Source of the DNA: Hawksworthiomyces lignivorus | Lineage: Eukaryota > Ascomycota > Sordariomycetes > Ophiostomatales > Ophiostomataceae | NCBI GenBank assembly: GCA_002917075.1 | Contig: NTMA01000056.1 | Span: 124,001-188,000, forward strand | Direction: 5' to 3' | Length of the DNA: 64,000 nucleotides | Shown here: piece after piece, positions 45,813 through 59,400 of the stretch | Numbering within the stretch: the first letter of the stretch is position 1 | Layout of the letters: every line of letters begins with the position of its first letter | The notes under the pieces: model-generated | What the model was told of the DNA's origin: nothing | The model's database searches: none | What the model saw: only the letters and a program-made list of their open reading frames with translations | Position numbers and translations under genes: made by a program

Positions 45813-46752
45813 CTAGACCGGGCCGTCCAGCTCAGCAGCAGCGGCAAATGTTGGACGCTGCGCTACGGCGCCGCTGTATCTAGTATTGCTGCCATTATTG
45901 GCAGGTGCCGTCGTGGCCTCGACTAGTTCAGCCATAGCTTCGGTGTAAGACGGCGGCGGTTCTTCGTAGCCAGCTGGCACCACCGTGTCGTAGTCCGTAA
46001 AGGCGAATGCGTTGATTGCTGACGCCACTGCCGGTGCCATGGCTGAGACGACGCCGTTGTAAGACACTAACACGGTGCCCTGCTGAGCTACAGCACCTGC
46101 CGAAGAGGAGGACGATGGTTCATCGCCCGGATGCAATTGTGGCGGATTGAGAGGGTCTCTATTGGCCTCTTGTTGGTGAAGGTGGTGTTGCTGTCGAGGT
46201 GCTTGGTGGCTGGGGGAGCCATCCAGCCGTTCGAATGGAGCCTGCAGAGCAACTGGAGATTGAGGCGGCGGCTGCTCGCCCGATGGAAACTTCTCCCGAT
46301 TCTGGCGCTGTTGTAGCTGCTGCGCTTGTTGGGCAGCAAACCCCTGAGGGAGGGGCCGCCGACGAATGACGGGGACACCGGGGACTTCAGCTGCACCGCT
46401 TAGTGTAGCTGGAGGAGCAGTCGGCGTAGGAGGGAGGGACGGTGCTGTGTATATCGAGCCGTCGGGTCTCGGCGGGATAGATGGGAGTGGTTCTGCGCTC
46501 AGCTCATGCAAGGGAGGTTCTGAGCTAAGCTCGTACACTGACCTTCGTTGCTGTTGTGAGGGTCTTCGAGGCAAGGGTGGAAGTTGTAGTCGTTGCTGTT
46601 CCTGTTGGTGCCACTGTTCTTGTTGCTGTTGTTGGAGCTGCTGTTGTCTCTGCTGCTCCTGGCGCTGCCAGACTTCCTGCTGTTGTTGAGCCTGCTGCTC
46701 CTGTTCATTCATTTGCCACTGTATTGGTTGCTCATCCGTTTGCTTCTGCTGC

Positions 46753-46788
<36 letters not shown>

Positions 46789-48392
46789 TGTCGCTGTTGC
46801 TGCTGCTGCAATTGGCGGTATTGAGCGGCAGCTTCTATCAGTGTCTGGTTCGGTGTTATGCCCGAGTAAACATGGACAGACTTGAAATTTAGAGGAAGAT
46901 TGATAGTCTCTGGCACGGATAGGGGGTTGTGTAGCTTCTTAGCTTTTAGTGTAACCTTCTTGGCTTTCTTCTGCTTTTTCGTTTCTTTGCCGCCAGTAGG
47001 AGTTTCCAGAATGGCTCCAGATGCCATCATAGACAAGCCAAGTGGCGGTAGGCCCCAAGATAATCCTAAGCGCACCTCCAGCTGGTACTCGCGGCTGAGG
47101 TTGCAGGTCATGAAGCTTGGCATGACAGTGCTCGGAAGCGACGTGTGGCGCCACAAGCTATCGGGGAGCACAATCTCGGAGTCGACGGGGCTGTCGGCGT
47201 CGCACACAGGAATGGACAGACCGAGCTGGGACATGACCATCCACGTAGCGGATTTTGTATGCTCCATGTCTTGGCATTTCAGCTTCGTGTCGCCGATGAG
47301 GCGGATGTCGAACGATGTGAGATAGACTCGCTCTCGGCTGGGGCGGAGCTTTTGGGCTACAAGCCGCAGCATAATCGGCTCATTGCACGTGAGAATGGCG
47401 GGATAGGGAAGAAAAGCCATAATCTTGACAGACGGAGTAAGGCCATCCTGCAGAGCACCAGAGGCCGCGAGGTGAAGCTGAGGAGAGGTCGTCAAGGGCG
47501 ATATTGACCGCGGCGATGAGGATCTCCCCGGCTGGCTGCTTTCCGGAAGCGATATATTTGAGGCGCTGTTGTTGCGGAAGAAGGAGCTCTTTTTCTTCGA
47601 CAGCTTGAGAGAGGGTGACCCGGCCGGTGGCACGCGGTCCCGGAAAGTAAACTCCCGGCTCGCAAAGAGCTCGCGGCCCGACGGAGAAGGCCGAAGCGGC
47701 TCGATCGGCAAGAATTTGAAGTCGATGTTGGTGCGCCGGTTCTCTTTGAAGAGACCAGGCCGCTGCGCAGTGACTTTGATAAAGTAGCGCACTTGGGCTC
47801 TGTTTGGTGGGTTGAGATAGCCCGTAAAAGTTGGCGGAAGCGTCTGCTCGACATGGCGCAGCATCAGCTGTTTTGAGCCGTCCATGACACGGACACCACT
47901 GCCGAAGCGCCCGGACCCGCCATTGGCGCTCTCCATGTTGCCATCAGCGTCCACCAAGCCGCCAGAGAGGGCCAGGGCAACGGGGTTGGCGCAAGCATTG
48001 TTAAAGGGCAGCTTGAACTGGAACGGAAAAGTGTGCTGCCCCTGCGGAAGAACGCTTGCCGCTTTTGGCTCGTCAGTCCTGGGCGGGTACACCTGTGATA
48101 CCTGGTACAAGATCTTGTGCTTCTCTTGCAGCTCCGTACCAGCGTTCGGACGCGGAGTGGTGCCTGAGGACCGGCTGGAGTCGAGGTCGTGCAGGGTTAT
48201 GTTCTTGTACGACCAGCCCTCCTCGTTGTCGGCAGATGGCACAGTCAATGCTGTGTCAGACTCGCCCTCGAGCTTGACGACGATAGCGCCGATGTTCTCA
48301 GCCTTGGCTAGGTAGAACTTGATCTCGCCTCTGATGATATCAAGATTTGTGTAGTACTCGGGGGGGTCGATGAGATGTATGTGTATAGACAT
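45813..48392 (-). CDS. Alpha-arrestin (ART/Rim8-like adaptor) with PPxY motifs
   Basis: Single exon, 859 residues. The N-terminal half is an arrestin fold: residues 1-170 hold MSIHIHLIDPPEYY, GEIKFYLAKAENIGAIVVKL and QGQHTFPFQFKLPF. Arrestin_C-like sequence (VKIMAFLPYPAILTCNEPIM, then LVAQKLRP) lies in the middle. Yeast relatives recruit the Rsp5 ubiquitin ligase to membrane transporters for endocytosis. A C-terminal PPSY (residues 813-816, within EEPPPSYTEAM) is a good Rsp5-WW ligand. PPEY at 10-13 is inside the fold and may not be exposed. Residues about 520-620 are a long poly-Gln stretch (plus strand about 46530-46810) and the following section is Pro-rich with many LPPLPRRP-type segments. 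Which ART subfamily it belongs to is not clear. The neighbouring dim1 is divergent, 1.7 kb away. Confidence 0.85.
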
Positions 48393-50081
48393 TGTCTCGG
48401 TGAAGAAGTGGCGGAGAGAGGAGAGACAGAGACAGAAACAAGGTCAAAATGAGAAGAGAGGGAAAGCAAAGGCGGCCGATTAGGGCGCTACACAAGCGTA
48501 CACCACAGAGCGAAGAAGAAGAGCCAGACCATCACCATGGCCCTTCGTTGTCATGGTCGGCTTCGAGTCTACCAGCAACATAGAGCAGCGGCGAGTGCTA
48601 TGGGAAGCTGGCAAGGACTAGCGCTGGGCGAGATGGGAGGCTGAACTAAACACGAGAAACCCAAAAAAAAAGGGCCGTTGGGCAAAACAAGCAGTGATGA
48701 AGGCTAGTGCAAGCAAACCGAACAAGCCAATTAGCTATCGCAGCATCCATAAAGTCCCGCTCTCAAAGCGGTGCGTCTTCTTTGCTCCCTGTCTCCCCTT
48801 GGGCGTTTAACTTCCGCGGAAGAAGCACAAGCTCGCTCTTTTGACTTTTCAGATGGAGAAAGGCTGAGGGGGGTGGGAAAAGCTGCAGCCTGATCAAGCA
48901 AGGCAGATTGTGCTGGGCGGAGACGAAAGGGTGACGATAAGAGCTTATGCAATCTGAAAAAGCTGATGATACATGGCAGAGACGAATTGAGTTGGCGTGT
49001 CGAGCTGCTGTCGGAGAGCCGTTCTTCTCTTCTCCGCTGGTCGTTTTTTCGTGTTCTTTCTCTTCCCGCCAGCTCTGTGGTGCCGCAGCTAGGGCTTCTG
49101 GGTCTTCTGGGGGGCTTCTGGGGCTTTTCTGCTCCGCCCCGCTGGCCACGTAGGATGGTGCAGCTTGTCTATTCTTGTCGTCTGTCGTCTTTGGTATCTT
49201 GTCAATTGGATCTTGCTCTCCAGGCTCCAGTTGTTTGAGAAGGACTGTGCGTCATGCAGACAGCGCCGTGTGGACTATGAAAGGCTATGCGGATGCAGGA
49301 AACCGTGACCATTCTCCCACTGTTACCGCCGTTTCTTTCTTTTGGCGGTGTCGATGTGCCACAATAGAGTACATATGTATGTAGGTAGAGCACTAGACAG
49401 GAGATCCGCCATTCACCGTTTCCTGCCCTGCCCCCTTTTGAAATATCCACCCGTAAGACGGATCCCCAGTTTATCCTTTCTAGAGTCTACCTCGGTGGAA
49501 TGCTCTACAGGGCCAAAAGCTGCGCGCGGTGTGTGGCTAGAACCGCCACTATCCCCTAAATTTTAAATTTAGCGACTGCCAGCTGCAGCCCTGGCCGTCT
49601 CTGGTCAGCCAATTTCCGCCCAGTCCGCTTTCACACGCAGGATAGTGATGTAGCTAACAGCGTTTCAGCTTACTGAGCGCCGTCATCTTCTGTGTCTTGT
49701 CCATCCATTGTTTAGTGTGTGCCGAGTAATTTCTTTATGCTCTATCCTTATGCCAATATGACCAAGCGCCATAGTTTTATTAAATGTTCTCTTTGCTGGC
49801 ATTAAATGTCCGTCAAAGTTAGCATCTTGTGGAGCTGTGGTCTGACGGAGCAGAACGGCCGTGCTATATCAAACAGCTTCAATACGATAAGATAAGACAA
49901 AAAAAAATAAAGAAAAAAATTATTGGTGCTGTATAAAAATTATGCCCCTCATCACCGCCAAAATATCTTGAGAGACGTGTAGGACGTCTTGAAAGGATCT
50001 TCACATTGGGCATTCGACACAACGCAGAGCGGAAAATAGCAGCTGCTCTTTGCCCTCGTAGCAATCAGGGTTCGTCTGAAT
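48393..50081. other. Divergent promoter region between the arrestin gene and dim1
   Basis: A 1.7-kb upstream region of both genes. The part next to dim1 is A/T-rich with an A-rich run (49899-49920). The part next to the arrestin is purine-rich on the plus strand (48405-48470), so CT-rich in the transcript direction. No coding sequence supported. Confidence 0.5.
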
Positions 50082-52241
<2,160 letters not shown>

Positions 52242-53429
52242 TGGAAGCATTCAAGTTGTGGCTTTGAGTAATGGTGAGAGTTGATTTATGATTTCCTGGG
52301 TAGAACGAAAACATGGGCGTTGAATAGAATTTATTTCATTTTCGGCTGGCTAGGGCTATTATTTAAATTAAAAGTGGCTTATGATTTCATAAACGCTGGA
52401 TGATTTGACAGTATGTCACATTTTGTGCAACTCTCAACATTGGTGCAACAGGCGTGATGATGATATGCTTATACGTGAAAAAGAGGATTATTAAAGTACA
52501 TGGACTATCTCAGAGTCTCGCGAGGGAAAAGAGCAGATTAAGGAGAGAATTAAAGGTTTGATTGATGTTATGCTTTGCTTTCTTTGCTTTTAGTCATTTG
52601 TTTGGTTGCCCACAGGGTTTGCCCGTTTGTTCCAACTTTTGGTAGTCTTTTAGTAAATATATGTATGGCATGGCTCATTGAATAAAGAACCTCTAGGTCA
52701 TCTCCCTTTGCTGTGGTATCGAAGAGAGAGTCGAGGTAGAATCACGAGAGAAACTTGCTCTCTCCGCGAAAGAAAATAAAAACAAAAATAGAAGAAAACA
52801 GTATCCTATCATCAGAAAGGCAAAGGGACTGAAAAGCAGGAACTAGGCGAAGTAAAGGGACAACAATTGTGAATAATAAAAAAACAAAACTTCTTGCCTC
52901 CGCCCTATTTTGTATGCAGTATTCCCGTTTGTTTTCAAAACAAAGTATTTTAAGATTTAGACATTCTTTGGGAGCGTCCTATCCGCCTCGCCGCCGATTG
53001 TCTCCAGTCCAAACTATATACCCTTAGTAAAAAAGGGTTGGGGATCAAATGTGTCCGCTTTTGAAGAAAACACAATATCCATGAAGTTTGCACCTCTTTT
53101 AGTTCCGCTGAAAGAGACAACTTTCTTGGAAACCTGAAAGAGACTGCAAAAAAAAAAGAAAAAAAGAAAATAGGATCCTGTGGTTTTTTTATAAAACAAA
53201 CTCCTCGCCAAAAGAATAATATAAAAAAAAGACATAACTCCCACCAGAAAATATAGCAGTGTTTCTGTTCCAACTATATGCCATGAATGTGTATCAAGGA
53301 GGTCATCAATGCGAGTGAACACAAGAAACTAAGGGAAATCAAATCTAAAAAGGAACAAAGGAGAGTCATGAAAGGTAGGTAAAAGAGTGACTATAGTTGG
53401 AATAAAGGCAAAGTTGAACTTTTATCTGT
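52242..53429. other. Convergent 3' intergenic region
   Basis: 3' flanks of dim1 (+) and vac7 (-), 1.2 kb, AT-rich with A-rich runs (about 53150-53170). No gene recognised. Confidence 0.55.
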
Positions 53430-56410
53430 TCAGAAAAAAGGGGGAAGGTGAAATCCCTTCGCCTCTTTCTTTGCTTCTTGTGCAGAGATCGAGGCAGTTC
53501 CGTTCGGGTGCTTCGGATCTTCGGCGGCATTCGGTTTGACCTTTGTCCGGCCTTCGATCAGTGCACTGCGGACCCGCTGGCTCAGTGGCAGCGAGTATCG
53601 CAATACGCCCTTGATAATCAGGTCGAACTCGTCTTCCAGAATCCGCTCCCACCGCTCTGAGCCATGATCTGTGCCGTTACCGGGACGGCGAATACGCACA
53701 CCGCTCCGTGACGTCGAGAGGCCGTGGTGGAAGAAAGAACCTTCAAAGGAGAGCGGATTGTCGAATTCCGTAAACTTGCCCAGCAAGAAATTAGGAGAGC
53801 TGTCCGGCTTATCTTTTGGTTTGCTGTCGAGTATGGCGAGATCGGCATCGCCGTTGTCGTTGCCGCCAGAAGAAGTTTCTTTCTCACCGGCGTCAGCGGT
53901 CTCGGCATGCGGCCGCCGCCACCACTCTGAGTCGGTGCCGGCGTGGGGTGACTTGGCAAAGACTTCCATGTCGGCAGAGTCCACAGAGACGACAACCACA
54001 TTTGGGTTGTGGGCGCGCACCATCACGTCAAACATCAGCTCCTGCTCGCTGGCAATAACGCCGCTGATCTTGACCAGCTCAATGTCTTCGAGCGGCTGAG
54101 ACGTGGCAAACATGAAACCAATAGCACTCGAGACGACAAGCATGAGCATAACGGTCACCACGAGGCAGCCAGCAAAGCGGTTCAAAAATGACCCTGTCGG
54201 GTGGTGGTACGACTGCTGCTCCAAGGAGCGCAACGACATGTGGTGACGGCGCACGCGGCTGTTCCGATTCGGGCCTCGCATGGACGCGGTGATCAGAGGC
54301 GTCCTCTCGTCGTCGGCGCCAGCAGTCGTTTCCTCCATATCGTAGCTCATAGGTAAGCCATTTCCAAAGCTTCGCTTTGAGTATGGGCCAGGACCACTAC
54401 GGCCGCTAACGCTACCAGAGGGCCTCGGGCTCGTCGTCCCTGATTGCCTGCCGGCGATGGTGTTGTTGTTGTTGCTGCTCGATCCGCCTCCGCCCAACGG
54501 CGCCTTTAGTCGGGATGCGGTATTCCCAGGGAAAGGGGACTCATTGTCTAGGATCGACTGATGTCCATTCTTGGGCCCGCTAAGACCCCAGCGGCCAATA
54601 TGGCTTCCGCCGCCACCAACATGGTGATGAAGGCGCGCGGTGCCACGGCCCGATCCTGGAGCTACACCGCGAACGGTAGCCGTCTTCGACTCGTCGTCGC
54701 CAAGACCACTGTCATTGCCGCTGTTATTGTTGAATGTGCTGACAAATTTCATATTCTTTTTCACGGCAACGCTCGGCCCGGCGCCTTCCAGAATGCTGTG
54801 GATAGACCGCATTCCGTTCCGGTCATTGGCCAAGGATGTAGCACTCGGCGTTCGGGAGTGAAAGCGGTGAGGACGGTCGCTTCTATCAGCTGGGTTTGAG
54901 TCATAGACAAAAGTCTCTTCCGAATCTGATGTATTTGCCTCATCAACCGCGCTGGCTACTTTAGCTTCGAAAATATCGGCTTTGGAAGTTGCTAGGTATT
55001 GTTAGCTGTGCCCTGTTCTACTTTATTCTCCTTTTCTATAGTGGGAATGAACTTACTTGCACCTGGCGTGACCGCAGTCTGCTTCCGCGTCGACTTCTTC
55101 TTTTCTTTCTTGGGACGGATGGTTTCAGAGCTAGGCTTAGTGCGCAGACTGCCGTTGGCACCCTGCGTGGCAGCCGTACCCAGAACGACGTTCGGGATGG
55201 ACGTTACGGTCTCAGTCTCTACGGTCATGGTAGGCTGTGAGCCCTCACCGCCCTTCCCCTTTCCAGCGCTCCGGGATGTGCTCGACTGCCGCGATGATAA
55301 TGGTGGTGCCGCCGTTGACGATCCCGCCGCAGTTCGGCGGCTGGTCTTGGTGCCACCGCTTTCGCTTCCACTTTCATTGTAGTTTTCCCTGGCGAGCTGC
55401 TTGGCACGGATCGTCTTCACTGAGGACACCTCGGTAACTTCTGGCGTTGTGGCACCGCCGGCTTCGGACCTGATGCTAGCAGCGTCCAGTTTTTCTGACG
55501 CTGGGTCTATGACCTGTGGCGACGAAAGAGGACTCGCCTCTTGCACAGTTTCGAGAGTCGGTACATTGCCGCTCACTCCCCGCACGGGCGTCCGCATCCC
55601 AGGCTGCAGGTACAAGTCCTCGGCCTCGCTGTCGGATGGTGTCGGCGCGAAGTCTAGCGCTGACGAAGAGGCCCCTGGGTGCAGAGCACTGCTCGTGGGA
55701 GCGCCGTTGGAAGATGCGGAAGTCGCAGTGGCGGGAAGAGCAGGTGCTTCAGAAGTCGACGCTGTCGCAGTCGGAAGAGAGGGGCGATTCAAGACGGGCG
55801 GCGGCGAGCGCAGGCGCGGTGAGATCGGCCACCGAGGAGCGTCTCGAGATGCCTGTTCGGTTTTCTGGGGACCAGTTGCGCGGGCGGCGGAAGCATCGGA
55901 AGTAACAGGTAAGAGAGTCGGCGTTATCGATGAAGACAGTGTTCCTGTTCTCTGTGCCGTCAGTGTAGAGGCGGACGCGCGGTTATTTCGTGACGGGCTT
56001 GGATCTTGCTGGCTGTTTCTGCGCGAGCGTGTCGTTGGCGTGGACGACGCTGATTGTCCTGATGCTCCTGCTCCTGCTGGTTTGGTTGACTTTGGCTGAG
56101 TTGTTGCTTGTGCTGTCGACGATGGAGCGGCTCCTGACGCCGCCGCTGCTGCTGCCGTGGCGGTCTTCATGGAGTTATGCGATCGTGCAGAAGGGCGAGT
56201 TGGTGAAGGCTCTCGTGATGCAAATGGAGATGCGCTGGCGGACGTGGCAGCTGATGGAGCCTGCGACGACTGCGCCGTTTGTTTTGTGGAATGCGAGAGA
56301 CCCGCTCTCCGCATCGATGAAGTGGATGATTCGCGGGCAAGCGTGGGGTGTTGGCTGTGCGTCTGGTTGGCAGGCGCGCCATTTGCTACATTGGAGGATG
56401 ACTTGTCCAT
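53430..56410 (-). CDS. vac7: Vac7, vacuolar membrane activator of the Fab1 PI(3)P 5-kinase
   Basis: Vacuolar single-pass protein that promotes PI(3,5)P2 synthesis by Fab1, about 971 residues. Exons are 56410-55057 and 54991-53430 (65-nt intron, GTAAGT donor, CTAAC branch, CCTAG acceptor). The join produces KADIFEAKVASAVDEANTSD and SEETFVYDSNPADR, then RPHRFHSRTPSATSLANDRN, the Vac7 hallmark block. N-terminal sequence is Ser/Ala/Thr-rich and disordered. YDMEETTAGADDERTPL and basic RNSRVRRHHMSLRSLEQQ precede one transmembrane helix (about 725-747, CLVVTVMLMLVVSSAIGFMF). A lumenal domain follows (LEDIELVKISGVIASEQELM, VRAHNPNVVVVSVDSADMEV), resembling LEA/water-stress folds. ATG 56410 (MDKSSSNVANG) is the first in-frame ATG. 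A GTAAGT at 57522-57517 suggests a leader intron. Confidence 0.9.
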
Positions 56411-59400
56411 CTTTCTCGTTCGGGTTTGTGGGATGATAAGGCGGAATACGTGTGCAAGATCGTGTGTGGGCAGGTGTTGGGAGAAGAATATCCAAGCCAA
56501 CAAAAAAAAAAGGGGTTAAATTAGAGCACCTTTAGCTGCATCAACGATCCATCAACACGCCAGAACGCTCTCTCTCGTCTCTCAGTCGATTCGTAGCAGT
56601 GCCTATATCATGATATCATGATTGTTTGGCAAGCTGGGGGGAGAGCGAGAGTCGTGCTGAATTGGGGACGAAAGACGAAAGACGGAAGACGAAAGAGGCG
56701 GGCAGAGGGAGAAGGCCTCTCCACAAAACTTCCCTGTCGGTAACAGAGTCCGTGAACGGGACAGCTGCTGGTTGGCTCTGTCGACGCCTGCTTATTCCGG
56801 CTGCCACTTACAATGTCGAGAAGATCCTTTGGTCGTGCGCAGGGCAGTTGTAAGAAGCGGCGAAGCTGGGGCGCGAACTCGTTGGTTTGAGAGCAAATGG
56901 ACAAAACGTAGAAGGGGGTGAGTGTAGAAGACGGAATGCGACACCGCAAGCAGAGGCTGCGATACCAGTCCTGTCCGTCGACCGTTTTAGAAGGGAAGGG
57001 TTATGAAGAGAAGAGGAGGGGCCAGCCGAAGGAGAGAATAAAGAGGAGACGTGGAGCAAAAGAGGCGAAGAGGGAGATCTGAACGCGTGAAGTCGCCTCT
57101 GAAAGGACTAAAGGAAGAGAAAGTATGCGAGGGAAACGGGTTGGGCAGTAGAAGACGGGAAGATGACCGCAAATGGATTTGCTTCGATGCCAGGGCAGAC
57201 TGCGTCGTCCGTTGGGTGGGTTTGCTGCGCGCTTTCCGGAAAGGAGGCAAATGATATAGAAGACTTGAATTCAGGTGGATATTTGATGCGTGTTTGCGTT
57301 TTGGGGGAGGGTGATTGCAAGAGACGACGAGGAAGAGGGAGAGATGTGGTCTGTGTTGGCCGTCGTCGTTGTTGATGTGACACTTTCTCGGCTGTGGGTG
57401 TGCAAGTAAGAGAGCGTTGAGTGTGAGTGCGTGTGCGTGTGGTGGATGAGGAAAGAACGTTGGCAGTCTGAGTTGGCTGCAGGACTTGGGGCCGCGGAAG
57501 AGGGAAAGAGCGAAGTACTTACTTGTTCGGCGTAGTGCAGCGTATATTGGCGTCGCTCGCTCTTTCCGCAGGATGGAACTGAGTGCTGGTGCTGCGTAAA
57601 CGAGTGGGTCTTTTTGGCTCGGACGGGACCTTAAATTTTTGGGGGGGACGGGGGTGAGTGCCGTGAGAAAAACGAACAGTGAGCCAGCGTGCAGTTTTGG
57701 GAGTTTTGAGAGGGGGCGCTATTTTCAACGGAGAACATTCTGGGTGCAAAACATATTACGTACAGTATGAGAATAGGCACACTGTCCTTGGGTCAGCACA
57801 CAGCGTCTGGGAAGTAAGCTGAGTCTGCCTCTCCGTAAACACGCCAAAAAAAAAAAAAAAAAAAACTCAAATCCAATATATTGCCAAGTACTACGACAAC
57901 TTTTGTTTCCCTCTTGAGGAGGAGGAGCCTAAAAAACTTTTTTTTTTGTCTCTTGCAGATTTCAATAAGGCGAGTAGGGAGAAGAGGAGAATGTGCGTGA
58001 AATACAAGGTATTAGTCTACGTGTTCTTGGACGGAGATGCAGGTTTACGGAGAATGGCAGAATGGGTCTGCTTCGCTGGCTAGGACGCTGTCACGTCACC
58101 GCTAAAGCGCGAAACCGATTGCTGTCTCCGTTTGTCCCGTCTCGGTTGCTGACTGCACTGGAGCTGCATCTCTCTCATATCCAGGGAAGAGGGCAGCTAA
58201 CGATGAAAAGAGAGAACAAAAAGATAACGAGAGAAGTCACAAAGGACAAAAAAAGAAATCTAGCATAAGCATCATATTTCGGTACTCGTACATGCAAGCC
58301 GGCGGACAAGTGTTCTGGAAGCGATGCCGTCATTGACTCATGTTCGCTTGTTTCAAATCAATCATGAAAAAAAAAAAGTCAGCAAATTTTGTTGAAGTGT
58401 GCTAATTTACGCCCTGACCGCCCGTCCCGTAACGGTAAAAACCCATGGCCGAAATAGAGAGTCCGTTATGAAAATTCCTTCTATGACGTCTCCGTCTATC
58501 CAGGACACCCTCATAAAAAAATTTATTCCTCCCTATTTCCTTATTAAAACCCCCAGGATCCGACTAATCTTAGTACAGGGCTGGTTCCTGCCCGTGCCAC
58601 CGGCACAATGGTGCGGTACTTGACATGGAGGGAAAATGTTTGATGGCGGTTTCGATATGCCCCATCGCAGGCCTGCTGGCGCTCCGGATGTATTCTGACC
58701 GCATCTTCTTTGGTTTTATGTCGTATTCTTTTCCCAGCTTGCCAGGGCGTTCTTCTGGTTATAATAAGCTAGCTGTTATTGCAGGCTTTCTCAGTTTTGC
58801 TGTTTGGGGCTTTCTCTTCCCGCCCATTTGCCGTTGTGCCCGCTGTCCAGCTTGTCGGCGTCGTTCCTGATCACACCAATCGATTCCCTTCTATTTCTCT
58901 TCTTCCATTTTTTTTCTCCCCCTTTGCCGTCCAGAATCTGATGGTTTCTCCCCTTTTTCCTCCTCGCCTTTTCGTCGCCCATTGCCACCCCTTCTTCTTT
59001 TTCATTTGTTTTCTCGCCCCATCCCCTTTTTGCCGACACTTCTTGGTGTCTTCCCTTGTGCTATTTGGGTCACCTCCTCTTCTGGACGATTCTCTCCCCC
59101 CTGTTCCCCGTGATTTTGGTATCCACCTGCTTTCGCTTTTTTGTTCTAGCCTGGCCCCAGTTGTCCGGAACTGCCTTTTCATTGTACGAGTACGGGATAC
59201 AGGGAAGTCTCACCGCCGCGGTATAGCTCACTACGTGTACTACGTACATACTTCTCCAGCATGCATGTGCGCATGCAAGCATGCATTCTATGTCGATGGG
59301 AGGAGCGGCTACCGCTCTTGGCGGGGAGACTCGCTGTAATATTTTGGTACCCAGAAGGCTTGCATTTGTCCGTAGTCCACATCTTGTTTGCTCATCTCTC

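Noticed and set aside
58779..59339. 186-codon plus-strand frame rich in Phe, Pro, Leu and Ser
   Set aside because: Composition simply reflects pyrimidine-rich DNA; hydrophobicity is not organised into clear helices or a signal peptide.
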